A stretch of DNA of 64,000 nucleotides from Thermomicrobium sp. CFH 73360 (GCF_023806465.1 NZ_JAMSLS010000003.1:372001-436000), one strand, 5' to 3'; shown: positions 8,753 through 17,401, counted from the first letter of the stretch. Notes: generated by a model from the sequence alone, not told the origin. Numbers and translations: made by a program.

Positions 8753-10015
8753 TCATTCTCCGGCCGGTACGCGCCCGGCGAACTCGCGCTGCCGTTGGGC
8801 GATAAGCGGGCGCAGCAGCCAAACCAGGATGGGCGGAGTGAAGAGCGTGGTAAGCATCGACATGACGACGGCGACGGAGAAGAGGGGGCGTTCAACAACA
8901 CCGAGCGACAGGCCGATCGAGGCGATGATGAGGCCCACTTCGCCGCGGGGGACCATACCGAAGCCGACGATAGCCATCGAGCGGGGAGCAAAGCCGATCG
9001 TTCCGAGCGCGGCACCGGCTGCCTTGGTAAAGACGGCGACTCCCGTGACCGCGAGAGCGAGCCACAGTGTCTCGGTTTGGAGGAAGAGGCGTGGATCAAC
9101 CCGGGCCCCGGTCACGACGAAGAAGAAGGGAACGAGGAAGGCGTAAATCGGGAGCGCTTGCTCGTGAAGATGGTAACGCTCGGCGACTTCGGCTAACGCC
9201 ATTCCCGCTAGGAACGCGCCGACGATCGGTGCCAGTCCGATGGCAGAAGCGACTGAGGCGAGTGTCAGCATGAGCGCGAGCGCGACGACCAGCGGTGCGT
9301 GCTCGATTTGGAGGCGATCGACGATAAGGGGGAAGAAACGGCGTATTGCGAGTGCACCAAGGCCGCCGACGACGGCGGTGAAACCGAGAGCCAGCGCGGT
9401 GATCCAGAGGACGTGTCCGACTTGCAACTTGCCCTCAACCGCAATTCCAGAGACGATTGTGAGCATCAAGAGCCCAAGGATATCGTCGAAAACGGCAGCA
9501 CCGAGGATGATGCGGGCCTCGCGGGAGTCGAGCGCCCCGACATCGCGGAGAACACGTGCAGTGATGCCGACGCTCGTCGCAACGAGCACGGTACCGACGA
9601 AGATCGATTCCATAGAAGGGTAGCCGAGTGCGAGCATCAGCGCTGTGCCGCCGACAAATGGACCAACCACACCGAGCACGGCGACAAGGAGAGAGCGAAT
9701 ACCGACGCGCAAAAGGTCGGCAAGGCGTGTCTCCAACCCGACAAAGAAGAGGAGGACGATCACACCGAGCTCGGCGATCGATTCGAGGACGAGTGAGAGC
9801 CCCTCGCGTGCGGCGGCTTGGTCGTCATGGAAGAAGTCGAGGAGTTCTTGACCCGGGACACCAATAAGACCGAGCGCGAAGGGGCCGATGAAGATACCAG
9901 CGAGGATTTCACCAATGACAGCGGGCTGACGCAGTCGCAGGAAGAGCTCACCACCGACCTTTGCGGCAAGAAAGATCACGAGCAGTTCACCAAGCACCTC
10001 GACAATCGCCGTCAT
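8753..10015 (-). CDS. Cation:proton antiporter, CPA2 (KefB/NapA-like)
   Basis: A 420-residue membrane transporter with about twelve segments that exchanges Na+ or K+ for H+. Family marks include the N-terminal GELFLRLRQPAVIGEILAG block, the GVIVLLFFVGLE segment and a helix near APIVGAFLAGMALAE. There is no C-terminal RCK/TrkA-N domain, so nucleotide gating is unlikely. The chosen ATG has GAGGGG nine bases upstream; a longer frame exists without a site. Its stop overlaps the next gene. Ion preference cannot be read from sequence. Confidence 0.9.
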   Translation of the reverse strand: MTAIVEVLGELLVIFLAAKVGGELFLRLRQPAVIGEILAGIFIGPFALGLIGVPGQELLDFFHDDQAAAREGLSLVLESIAELGVIVLLFFVGLETRLADLLRVGIRSLLVAVLGVVGPFVGGTALMLALGYPSMESIFVGTVLVATSVGITARVLRDVGALDSREARIILGAAVFDDILGLLMLTIVSGIAVEGKLQVGHVLWITALALGFTAVVGGLGALAIRRFFPLIVDRLQIEHAPLVVALALMLTLASVASAIGLAPIVGAFLAGMALAEVAERYHLHEQALPIYAFLVPFFFVVTGARVDPRLFLQTETLWLALAVTGVAVFTKAAGAALGTIGFAPRSMAIVGFGMVPRGEVGLIIASIGLSLGVVERPLFSVAVVMSMLTTLFTPPILVWLLRPLIAQRQREFAGRVPAGE

Positions 10016-10114
10016 TGGCTCATCCCCTCGGTAGAGACCTACTGTGCCGCACGGCAACGCCTCGTGATGAACGCATTATCACGGTGGGCAGCGGCGTTGG
10101 GGAGCCCTCGCGTT

Positions 10115-11524
10115 TCAGATATGGATCGCCAGGTTGTCGACCGCCAAAGCGGCCTCGCCGATCACCTCAGAGACTGTTGGGTGCGGGTGGACCGACAAGC
10201 CGATCTCCCACGGCGTGGCCTCCAGCAGTTTGGCGAGCGCAACTTCCGCGATCAGTTCAGTGGCGTGATTGCCGATGATATGGACACCGAGGATATCGTT
10301 GCTCTCGGCGTCGGCGATGACCTTCACGAAACCATCGCTCTCACCCTCGATAAGTGATTTTCCGTTGGCGCGGAAGGGGAACTTGCCGACCTTGATCGCG
10401 CGACCCTGCTCCTTCGCTTCCCGCTCGGTGAGGCCCAAGCTGGCGATTTCTGGATGGCAGTATGTGACCACAGGAACACGCTGGTAGTCAAGCGGCAACG
10501 GCTTCTCGCCGGCGATGTGCTCCACTGCAATGATCCCCTGGTGCATGGCAGTGTGGGCGAGCTGCTGGATGCCAAGCACATCGCCGATGGCGTACACGCC
10601 TTCCACGTTCGTGCGGAAGTATTCGTCGGTCACAAGAAAGCCGTCCTTGGTACGGATGCTGAGCTCCTCGAGCCCGATGTCCTCAATATTTCCCTCGCGT
10701 CCCAGCGCGACGAAGAGCGCATCGGCCTCGATGATCTCCTCAGGAGCCCCACTCTTGCGTACCCGCATGCGCACCCCGCCCTCGGTAATGTCGAAGTCTT
10801 CGGCGGTTGGCCTGTAGTCGGGGATGATACGGATACCCTTGCGGGTAAAGGCACGGATCAGCTGTTGCTGGACCTCTTCGTCTTCGTTCGGCACGATGCG
10901 GCCTACGAGCGTCACCTCAGCCCCGAAGGAACGGTAGATTGTGGCATGCTCGACACCGGTTGCGCCGCCACCACGTATGATCACGCGCTTGGGATACCAG
11001 TCGAGCTCCGCGGTCGTGTGGTCGCTGTTGAGGACGCGAACGCCGTCAAAGGGGATACCGGGAATGGGGCGGGGACGGGAGCCGGTGTCGATGACAATGG
11101 CGCGGCCACGCAGCTCCTGATGCTGGCCATCTGCGCTATTGACGAGGACAGTCCGGTTGGCGGTCAGCCGCCCGACACCTTGGATCAGGGTGATTCCGTG
11201 CTTTCGGAAGAGGAAGTGGATCCCCTTGTGGAGCTGTTCGACGACTTGCTGGCTGCGCCGGAACGCTGTTGCGTAATCGCCCTGCACCTCGCCGACAAGA
11301 ACCCCGAACTCCCGGGCGCGGCGTGCCTGCTCAAGGAGTTCGGCGCTCTTGAGGAGTGCCTTGCTGGGGATGCAGCCACGGTGGAGGCAGGTACCGCCGA
11401 CCTTGTCCTTCTCGACGACGGCAACCTTCAGGCCGAGCTGTGCGGCGCGGATTGCCGCGACATAGCCGCCGGTGCCACCGCCGAGGAAGACGACGTCATA
11501 GTCCTGGCGCTGCTCGACCGCCAT
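10115..11524 (-). CDS. lpdA: Dihydrolipoyl dehydrogenase (E3)
   Basis: Reoxidises dihydrolipoamide of 2-oxoacid dehydrogenase or glycine cleavage complexes with NAD+. 469 residues: an FAD dinucleotide motif (FLGGGTGGYVAA), the redox disulfide Cys46/Cys51 in GGTCLHRGCIPS, an NAD-binding GGGATGVEHA, and the C-terminal dimer-interface His/Glu in HPHPTVSEVIGEA. A strong GGAGG precedes the ATG. No E1 or E2 gene is adjacent, so it probably serves complexes encoded elsewhere, together with the lipoate ligase genes at 28-29 kb. Confidence 0.95.
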   Translation of the reverse strand: MAVEQRQDYDVVFLGGGTGGYVAAIRAAQLGLKVAVVEKDKVGGTCLHRGCIPSKALLKSAELLEQARRAREFGVLVGEVQGDYATAFRRSQQVVEQLHKGIHFLFRKHGITLIQGVGRLTANRTVLVNSADGQHQELRGRAIVIDTGSRPRPIPGIPFDGVRVLNSDHTTAELDWYPKRVIIRGGGATGVEHATIYRSFGAEVTLVGRIVPNEDEEVQQQLIRAFTRKGIRIIPDYRPTAEDFDITEGGVRMRVRKSGAPEEIIEADALFVALGREGNIEDIGLEELSIRTKDGFLVTDEYFRTNVEGVYAIGDVLGIQQLAHTAMHQGIIAVEHIAGEKPLPLDYQRVPVVTYCHPEIASLGLTEREAKEQGRAIKVGKFPFRANGKSLIEGESDGFVKVIADAESNDILGVHIIGNHATELIAEVALAKLLEATPWEIGLSVHPHPTVSEVIGEAALAVDNLAIHI

Positions 11525-11594
11525 GGTGACCTCCTCGTCTGGCCCTCGCTGTCGAATTACCGCTCCGGAGCGAGCCCGGAGCCCTCTCCTGGGC

Positions 11595-11632
11595 AGTATA
11601 GCAGGGTGGGGATCAATCTCCATCCACCCTGC
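11595..11632 (-). promoter_or_regulatory. lpdA promoter (-10) with adjoining inverted repeat
   Basis: On the minus strand a TATACT (-10; 11595-11600) lies about 70 bases upstream of the lpdA ATG. Directly upstream, GCAGGGTGG (11601-11609) and CCACCCTGC (11624-11632) form a perfect 9-base inverted repeat that would cover the -35 region. This arrangement suits a repressor or activator site. No good -35 hexamer is visible. Confidence 0.45.
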
Positions 11633-11639
11633 CGTGGAG

Positions 11640-11988
11640 GGTCGCTCAGGTGTTGGTTGACTCAGTATTCACCTCGGGATGATTTGGTTGATCCGCTGCT
11701 CGGGGACACGTGTGCAGAATGTGTCAGGGCATACTGAACGATGCGGCGATGCTTCTGCGGTGACAGGGCGTTGGCACACGACAGCGCAAAGTAGTGGTCT
11801 TGCAGGCGTGGGAAGTTTCATATGAGGGTGTGATAGACATGGGTACCGCTGTGTACCTCGTCAGGAATGGGAGGTCGGTGCGAGGGTACTGTAAGTGATG
11901 CTCGTGCTGAAGTAAAGTGGTGCTGTACGGTTGCTCTTGGCAGGTCAGCGGATGCCTGGGGCTTACACGCCGTCACGTGGCCAAGCCT
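11640..11988. other. Gene-poor stretch, no supported gene
   Basis: This interval lies between the lpdA promoter and the end of a decayed Uma2-type gene. I find no open frame with a recognisable family or a good ribosome-binding site, and no repeat. Confidence 0.45.
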
Positions 11989-12664
11989 TCAGATGGGGCG
12001 GAAACGCGTGTGGAACAGCGCATTTCCGCTGTCGCCATTCAGGGAACCGGTTATGGGGCCAGCGTGTTGGTGATGGGGAGAGAGATCAAGGAAAGCACCT
12101 GGGGATACCACATTCCCCGATCCCATTTGGTCTTGGTCCTGACACTCTTCGGCATGGGGAGCTCGGAAGAGCACAACTCGTTGAGCAGTGATATCCACGA
12201 GCCAGGCCTCGGGAATACCAGCGTGACCCCATAACTGCAGGTTGGTGTATCGGTCATCGGCGGAAGAGGTATCGCCCACCGCGATGATTGGGAGGACATT
12301 GGCTGGGCCCGGTTCCGCATTCGTATCAGAGGCTGAGTGTGCTCGAAGCGAAGCGGAATAAGGGCACGTAAGGACATACTCGCTCAAGCGGATCGGTCCT
12401 TCAGTACGGACGATCGCCAGCCGACCGACGTGGCGAACATACAGTTCGGCCAAGCGGTCGACACACGCCTGGTGAGGCCAGCGAATGGACCATATCGATG
12501 GGCTTTTCCTCGAGAAGGTTCACGTGGTCTTCTCGTCGCAGGATGCCGGCGGTAACCATCTGCCCAAGGTCGTCAATCGGAAAACGGTGCAGTGTTGGCA
12601 GCAGCTGTGTCACGGTGAGGAGCTCACTCTCGGCTCGGTACGCTCTTGCCGCAGCTACCACCAA
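11989..12664 (-). pseudogene. Decayed Uma2-family (PD-(D/E)XK, DUF820) gene
   Basis: Two overlapping minus-strand frames together read as one Uma2-family protein. The first (12664 down to about 12490) gives HRFPIDDLGQMVTAGIL. After one extra base near 12487-12493 the second continues with HQACVDRLAEL, GPIRLSEY and HAGIPEAWLVD. Normally PD, E and K residues form the nuclease site. Here the Asp position reads Tyr, the Glu of the 'IEV' strand is Ala (PIIAVGDTS) and the Lys position is Asn. With a frameshift and all catalytic positions changed, the gene is almost certainly dead. Uma2 genes are often multicopy in Chloroflexota. Confidence 0.75.
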
Positions 12665-12740
12665 CGGTGAGAGACCGGCTAGAGAGAAGTCGTGGCCTCA
12701 CGGACCATGCTACCGAGAGATGGTGCTGGCCACGAGTGGT

Positions 12741-12777
12741 GTTGTCCAATTTTTGTGTCCGTCTCTGTTTGGACAAC
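12741..12777. repeat. 9-base inverted repeat upstream of the SWIM gene
   Basis: GTTGTCCAA (12741-12749) and TTGGACAAC (12769-12777) are perfect inverted copies 19 bases apart. They lie about 100 bases before the SWIM-protein start in an otherwise unassigned stretch, so they may be an operator or a weak hairpin. Confidence 0.5.
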
Positions 12778-12875
12778 TTGCGGAATCACTGTGCAGCTGT
12801 CGTGCTGCGAGCGCGTTGTGCGACGGCCATCGCGGCGACAGCAACTGGTATACTTGCGGGCGGGAACTAGACAGA

Positions 12876-13184
12876 ATGTTGGAGCGTTCAGTGGCAGCGA
12901 TGCCGCACTCGTCGTGGAGGGAGATTGATCTGGCCATTTGGCAGCGGATGGCGGAGCGGGCGCGCCGCGAAGGAGTTCGGGCGTATCGTCTGAATGGTGA
13001 CCCGCGGCACTGGGCGGTGACGAGCGCGAGTCAGTCTGGCGTGGCGTACGAGGTGACGTTCCTCGATGGGGATCTTCTCTGCTCATGTCCGGGGAGTGCG
13101 TACTACCGCTACTGCAAGCATCGAGCACTCGTGCTTGCCGAACTCGGATTGCTCGAGCCGGAATTCGGGTCTGAAGCGGCCTGA
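12876..13184 (+). CDS. Small SWIM-type zinc finger protein
   Basis: About 102 residues. The C-terminal half carries the SWIM zinc-binding pattern Cys-x-Cys-x8-Cys-x-His (CSCPGSAYYRYCKH) after a beta-hairpin-like stretch AVTSASQSGVAYEVTF. SWIM domains bind DNA or proteins, for example in Swi2/Snf2 helicases and transposases; a free-standing version like this usually has no known role. ATG 12876 is the first in-frame start after the inverted repeat; ATG 12900 is the alternative, and neither has a strong ribosome-binding site. It has no operon partner. Confidence 0.75.
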   Translation: MLERSVAAMPHSSWREIDLAIWQRMAERARREGVRAYRLNGDPRHWAVTSASQSGVAYEVTFLDGDLLCSCPGSAYYRYCKHRALVLAELGLLEPEFGSEAA

Positions 13185-13579
13185 GGGACGGTCTCTCACG
13201 CTGAGTGGTCCCCTTGGAGGGTCGGATCTTCGCCAAGCTGCTGGTGCGCTGCGGCGCGCTCACCGGTGAACACCGGCTGCGGCCAGCGCAGCGCCGTCTG
13301 CGGAGATACCCCAGAACCGAAGAGAACTGAGAGGTACGTAAGACCGAAGATCGGGAAATAACCGAGCAGTTCGACGGGTGGCAAGAGCGGCACGGTGAGG
13401 TGTAATGTGCCGGACAGCAGCGGACAGCTTGAACGGCCGGTGATCTGGGAGACCGGAGTGCCGCAGCTGCGACTGATGACGTGCGTCGCGAGGAGAAGAG
13501 CCTGGCGGGCCAATTACAAGGGCTGATGAGGTGTGAGATATCGCCCTCGCGGGCGTTGCACGGCATGGGCGTTGCTGAT
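13185..13579. other. Gene-poor stretch between SWIM gene and ECF sigma gene
   Basis: About 395 bases between convergent genes. Minus-strand frames include a hydrophobic patch (PPVELLGYFPIFGLTYLSVLFG), but no start with a ribosome-binding site and no family resemblance, so I do not call a gene. It may be a remnant. Confidence 0.4.
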
Positions 13580-14329
13580 TCACGATCTCGGCTGGTGCCG
13601 CAACCGTGTGAACGTTTCACGCAAACGAGAGAGTGCGCGATGAGCTCGTCGCTGGGCTACTGTCGGTGAGATGCCGAGCAGGGAGGCGAGTTCCTCAACG
13701 GAACGATCTCCTTCCCAGCGGAGGAGCAAGATCTCGCGATCGGCTGGTCGCAGTGTGTCGAACGCCCGGAGAAGGAGATCGACTTCCTCGTCGGAAGGGT
13801 CGGGTGTCCTGGGGTCACGGAGGTGGTCACGTAACCAGCGCTCGAGAGCCCGTTGTTCGGCGTGACGGGAGCGCAACCAGTCGATCCAGCAATGCCGAGT
13901 GATGGTCAACAACCAATGGGAGAATGCTTTGGCCTCGCGAAGCTGAGCTCGGGCAGACCATGCTTTGGTCAATGCTTCTTGAACCAGGTCCTCGTGCTCC
14001 GTTTGGGGTACTCCAAGCCGAGCCAGGTACGCCTGGACGGCGCCAGTATAACGCTCCACGAGTGCTCCGAACGCTTGCGAATCGCCGGCGATTGCTTGCT
14101 CAATGAGTGCGCATTCCGACAGGTCGTCTTGCTCGCTGTGCTCCCCTTTGCGGCGACGTTTGGTGGCGTTTCTGGGTTGGCAGGGATTCGCTTGCGTTGG
14201 TGGGGGATGCCGGTGGCAAGACGAAGAGGGCTGGCAGTCGGGTGAGGATTCAGGCACGGCGGAGGGGGTCAGAAGAAGAGCAAGACAGAAAGCCGCAGAA
14301 ACCCAGAGGGTTGCCTTCGCGTGTCGCAT
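13580..14329 (-). CDS. ECF (extracytoplasmic function) sigma factor
   Basis: A sigma70-family factor directing RNA polymerase to a special promoter set. Region 2 (about residues 78-150) includes EDLVQEALTKAW and the following AFSHWLLTITRHCWIDWLR; region 4 (about 185-245) includes the helix-turn-helix SVEELASLLGISPTVAQRRAHRAL. Oddly, the frame has a 75-residue N-terminal extension starting with a hydrophobic stretch (LWVSAAFCLALLLT), and no ATG, GTG or TTG occurs between the Pro-rich linker and region 2; the only internal option is GTG at the AVPES segment. It is the last gene of the TTQ-like cluster and is the likely regulator of three nearby TGTCTG-N17-CGTCA sites. No anti-sigma gene is seen. 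Confidence 0.88.
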   Translation of the reverse strand: MRHAKATLWVSAAFCLALLLTPSAVPESSPDCQPSSSCHRHPPPTQANPCQPRNATKRRRKGEHSEQDDLSECALIEQAIAGDSQAFGALVERYTGAVQAYLARLGVPQTEHEDLVQEALTKAWSARAQLREAKAFSHWLLTITRHCWIDWLRSRHAEQRALERWLRDHLRDPRTPDPSDEEVDLLLRAFDTLRPADREILLLRWEGDRSVEELASLLGISPTVAQRRAHRALSRLRETFTRLRHQPRS

Positions 14330-14363
14330 GGCCTACATGATCCCCGTTTCATGGGCCGTTGCC

Positions 14364-14951
14364 TCAAGTGTAGACAAAGAAAGCAATGCAACCGAGGGCA
14401 GCGAGGGAAGGGAGGAGACGTACGCGGCGCTGACTCGCTACCAGCCAGCTGGCTCCCGGCGATGCTTGCCTGCCCCAGAGCAGCCAGGCTCCGGTGATGG
14501 TGGCGAGGCCACGCGTCAACCCAAAGCTGCCGAAAAGAAGAGCGCTGCCGAGCAGGCTACCGCTCAGGAGCGACAGGGCTGCAAGCCCAAGAAGTTGGAA
14601 AGAAGGCCAGCGGGAGGTCAAGCCAATCCCGAGGTCGAGGCCCCACGCGAAGCTGGCACATGCTGCACCCCTGAGAAACAGACGAGGCGGAACCTGACGG
14701 TAAACGAGGCTCGGTGTTCTCCATCTTCCGATTGTCAGGTCCGCGAGGAGGCCGAGGACGAGCACCACGACGGTCAGCCAGGTATGAGCGGTCCTCTCAA
14801 GCTCGAAGGGAAGCAGCACCTGGCCAAACCAACCCAACAGAAGGCCACCAAAGAAACCGCCCAGTACTGTACCCCCACAGTGGAGGAGCGCCAGCTGGAT
14901 GCGGCGCCACCGCGTTGAGTGTCGGATCGTCGGGCCGAGCACGTTGACCAT
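14364..14951 (-). CDS. Polytopic membrane protein, CcdA/MauF-like (tentative)
   Basis: 195 residues with about six hydrophobic segments and few Cys. A Gly-rich block (FAWGLDLGIGLTSRW) and the pattern LSGSLLGSALLFGSFGLTR recall CcdA/DsbD-type and MauF membrane proteins, which move reducing power or support assembly of methylamine dehydrogenase in the envelope. That resemblance is from pattern memory and is weak. GAGG lies eight bases before the ATG. Its place between the MauD-like gene and the ECF sigma gene, same strand and small gaps, supports membership in the amine-dehydrogenase-like operon. Confidence 0.65.
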   Translation of the reverse strand: MVNVLGPTIRHSTRWRRIQLALLHCGGTVLGGFFGGLLLGWFGQVLLPFELERTAHTWLTVVVLVLGLLADLTIGRWRTPSLVYRQVPPRLFLRGAACASFAWGLDLGIGLTSRWPSFQLLGLAALSLLSGSLLGSALLFGSFGLTRGLATITGAWLLWGRQASPGASWLVASQRRVRLLPSLAALGCIAFFVYT

Positions 14952-15019
14952 GGAGTAGCCTCAAGGCGACCAGAGTGCTGCAAGTCCACAGGTTGCGGCA
15001 AGTGGCAGGAGCGCCGGAA

Positions 15020-15591
15020 TCATCGTGGGGCCGTCCTTCCATGGGTTGGAGAGAGACCGATCAAGACGATTGAGATGATCTCAAGGAGATCCTCAGGGGA
15101 TCGGAGAGGTGCGCGGCTACGGAGCATTCCTTCACGATCAATGAGAAGGGCTGACGGAAACTGCGTGAGCCCAAGTGCGGAAAGGGCGCTATCTCCTGTG
15201 AGGAATGCGTACCCGGCTGGCCACTCGTCTGGCGGTTCACCAGTCGGTAGGGCGAGCACTGGAAACACGCCGTGTTCGCGAAGCCAAACAAGGAGTGTTG
15301 TCAGTTGGTCGCGGAAAGGCTGACATGGCGGACAGCGGCCGCTGAGCGCCATGACCACAGCGGGGGCTACGGGGGATTGACCGTGGATGAGCTGGTGTCC
15401 CTCGCTGGTCGTGAGTGCAAGCGGCGGTACGGGTTCGCCGATGCCCTGACCTCTTGCTCGTGCCGTCGGGCGTGTATCTCGAGCTGCTCGAGTCGAGCGA
15501 CTCGTTGGGTCAGTTGGACAGTCATGCGAACGGCGGCTGTCAGCACGATCCAGGTGACCACGAGTAGAGTCAACAGAAGCCAATCAGGCAC
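15020..15591 (-). pseudogene. MauD-like membrane-anchored thioredoxin, frameshifted
   Basis: MauD supports disulfide formation in the methylamine dehydrogenase light chain. Here a GTG at 15591, overlapping the stop of the heavy-chain/MauE gene, begins a frame with one membrane helix (PDWLLLTLLVVTWIVLTAAV) and a stalk (QRVARLEQLEIHARRHEQ). The thioredoxin part continues in the next frame: GIGEPVPPLALTTSEG, then the CxxC motif SGRCPPCQPFRDQL, then FPSALLIDREG. The join is near 15445-15465, so a one-base loss separates the two halves. It could be true decay, a sequencing error or, less likely, recoding; no classic slippery heptamer is visible. Confidence 0.7.
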
Positions 15592-17374
15592 CGTGATCGA
15601 AAGTTGCTCCCCTCTGTGCAGTGCGAATGACCGTAACCGCTGCTGCGAGGCGGCTGACGTTGAGTACAACGAGCACAATCAAGAGGCCAAGAAGGGTCAG
15701 TGTGAGTGTCGGCGCCCGCGGTTCTGTCCACGCCAGAAGCAAGATGCCGAGGAGAAAGAGATTCCGGAGGGTGGTGGTGCGGCCGCTTGTGTGTGGTGCC
15801 AGTGGGCCGAAGCAGGGGCACGGTTGCCGCGGTGCCCGTCGGACAGCGAAGAGAGAGACACCCAGAAAGAGGAGGAGAAGGCCTGTTGCGCTGGCCAGAC
15901 CAACACGAGGTGAGAACGGCAAGAGTAACAGCACTGCGGTCCCTGTCTCAGCGGCGACCAGTCCCGCCAGGATCACGTTGGTTCGACGGTGTAGCGCTGG
16001 GAGAACAGTGCCGAGCTGTTGGACGCTTGTACGCCAGGTGAGAGTTTTGCCGAGAGCCGCAAGGGCAAACGTCGCTGCGAGGACAGCGGTAGCCAAAGAG
16101 GAAAGGTTCTCCATCCACGATGTTGTCGCGGGCACGGATGCTGGCTGGGCCACTCCTGGGGCGTAAACAGGCCAGCCGTAATAGAAGCGCCACTCGAAGC
16201 TGAGATTCAAGTTGCACGCCACTGGCTGGGAGAGGGTGGCGGTGGAGAGATCAATACTGCGGAGGCATCCATCGTCCATGCTTCCGATATAGACCGAGGA
16301 ACGAGCTGCGTCATAGCCGACGAGTGTCCATGACTCAACGCTGGAGGGAAGCATCGTCTGCGTCCTGATCTGCCAACGCTGGTTATCAATGAAGAGCAGT
16401 GCGTTGGGGCGTGCCAGGACAATCACCTGCTCCGGGGTAGAGACTGCCTGGACAGCAGACAGTTCATCGGTGAGAGCCGGGTCGACCCGGAGCTGAGCGA
16501 GTGTTCGGGCATCCATGGTGATGCGCTTCAGGTCCTCGGTCAGGATGCGGAGGTGATCCCTGTCTTGCGTCACGGAAATGACTCCGGGTAGGGCGCTTGG
16601 GGAAGCTTGCCCGGGGGCGGGGAGCATGGGTGAGAGCACTGGAAGTCGCTGTTCGGCTTTCACGTTTCCTGTGGTGGGATCGATGACATGGACAGAAGCC
16701 CGGTATCCGGAACGCTCCGGCAACATTGCTGAGGCCACCACCACCAGCTGAGTCTCCGTTAGGAAGAGCCAGGCGTAATTTGTTCCCGGAACAGTAAGAG
16801 CCCAGTCAGCCCAACGAGGGGTGGATAGATCCAGGGCCGTGACCACCAAAATCGGCCAATCGCGGCCGGTGAAGAAGGCCACGGCAGCCCGATTTCCGTC
16901 GGAAGATAGAGAGGCGCTAAACAGGCTTGGATCGACGGCTGCCTCGGGTGCCTGCGCTGCGAGGCGTTGTAGTGGTGGAATGCTCGAATCGAGATCGAAT
17001 TCGGCAAGAAGCGACCAAGTAGGAAGCCCGCGCAGCTCGAGACGTGAGTGCAGCCTGCCTTGTTGCTCTTCCACCCGGTAAGCCAGCGCCCGATCGCCGC
17101 GAGGAGACAAGAATATCTGCCGAACTGCAGCCGAAGGATTTGCGATTCGGTTGAGTACGGTGCCGGACCGAGGATCCAAAACAAGAATCTCGTCTGCGTC
17201 TGTGCCGGCGAGCGAGAGAAGAACTGGGTTGGCCGTAGCGCTTCTCACCGCGCTTGAGGCGAATGAGGTGAATACTAGGACAGCAAGCACCAGAGCAATC
17301 AGTACCAGGGCAACGTGAGAGGCCGTCGGGCGGCGGCTTGCTCGAGTCATGTGATATGACCAGCTGGCAGGCAT
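15584..17374 (-). CDS. Methylamine-dehydrogenase heavy-chain-like propeller fused to MauE-like membrane domain
   Basis: 596 residues in two parts. Residues about 20-42 form an N-terminal anchor; about 45-410 form a beta-propeller with repeats such as ILVLDPRSGTVLNR and a Cys pair (DDGCLRSIDL ... QPVACNLNL) shared by all three paralogues here. Such propellers are the heavy subunits of TTQ amine dehydrogenases. Residues about 430-596 are a four-helix MauE-like domain with the signature PCPCFGPLAP; MauE is needed for light-chain maturation and is normally a separate protein. The ATG at 17374 is chosen for GAGAGGAG seven bases upstream; 17398 is possible. It follows the intact light chain by about 27 bases, and the MauD-like gene overlaps its stop. 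Confidence 0.8.
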   Translation of the reverse strand: MPASWSYHMTRASRRPTASHVALVLIALVLAVLVFTSFASSAVRSATANPVLLSLAGTDADEILVLDPRSGTVLNRIANPSAAVRQIFLSPRGDRALAYRVEEQQGRLHSRLELRGLPTWSLLAEFDLDSSIPPLQRLAAQAPEAAVDPSLFSASLSSDGNRAAVAFFTGRDWPILVVTALDLSTPRWADWALTVPGTNYAWLFLTETQLVVVASAMLPERSGYRASVHVIDPTTGNVKAEQRLPVLSPMLPAPGQASPSALPGVISVTQDRDHLRILTEDLKRITMDARTLAQLRVDPALTDELSAVQAVSTPEQVIVLARPNALLFIDNQRWQIRTQTMLPSSVESWTLVGYDAARSSVYIGSMDDGCLRSIDLSTATLSQPVACNLNLSFEWRFYYGWPVYAPGVAQPASVPATTSWMENLSSLATAVLAATFALAALGKTLTWRTSVQQLGTVLPALHRRTNVILAGLVAAETGTAVLLLLPFSPRVGLASATGLLLLFLGVSLFAVRRAPRQPCPCFGPLAPHTSGRTTTLRNLFLLGILLLAWTEPRAPTLTLTLLGLLIVLVVLNVSRLAAAVTVIRTAQRGATFDHGA

Positions 17375-17401
17375 TGCGCGGCTCCTCTCTTCCTTCATCC
17401 C

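Noticed and set aside
10454-11737. 427-residue plus-strand open frame
   Set aside because: Antisense of lpdA; long only because of GC-rich codon bias.
12679-13620. 313-residue minus-strand open frame
   Set aside because: Antisense to the SWIM protein, whose zinc motif is clear; the translation is low-complexity.
15445-15465. Programmed frameshift site in the MauD-like gene
   Set aside because: No X-XXY-YYZ slippery heptamer or following structure was evident; a simple indel or sequencing error is more likely.
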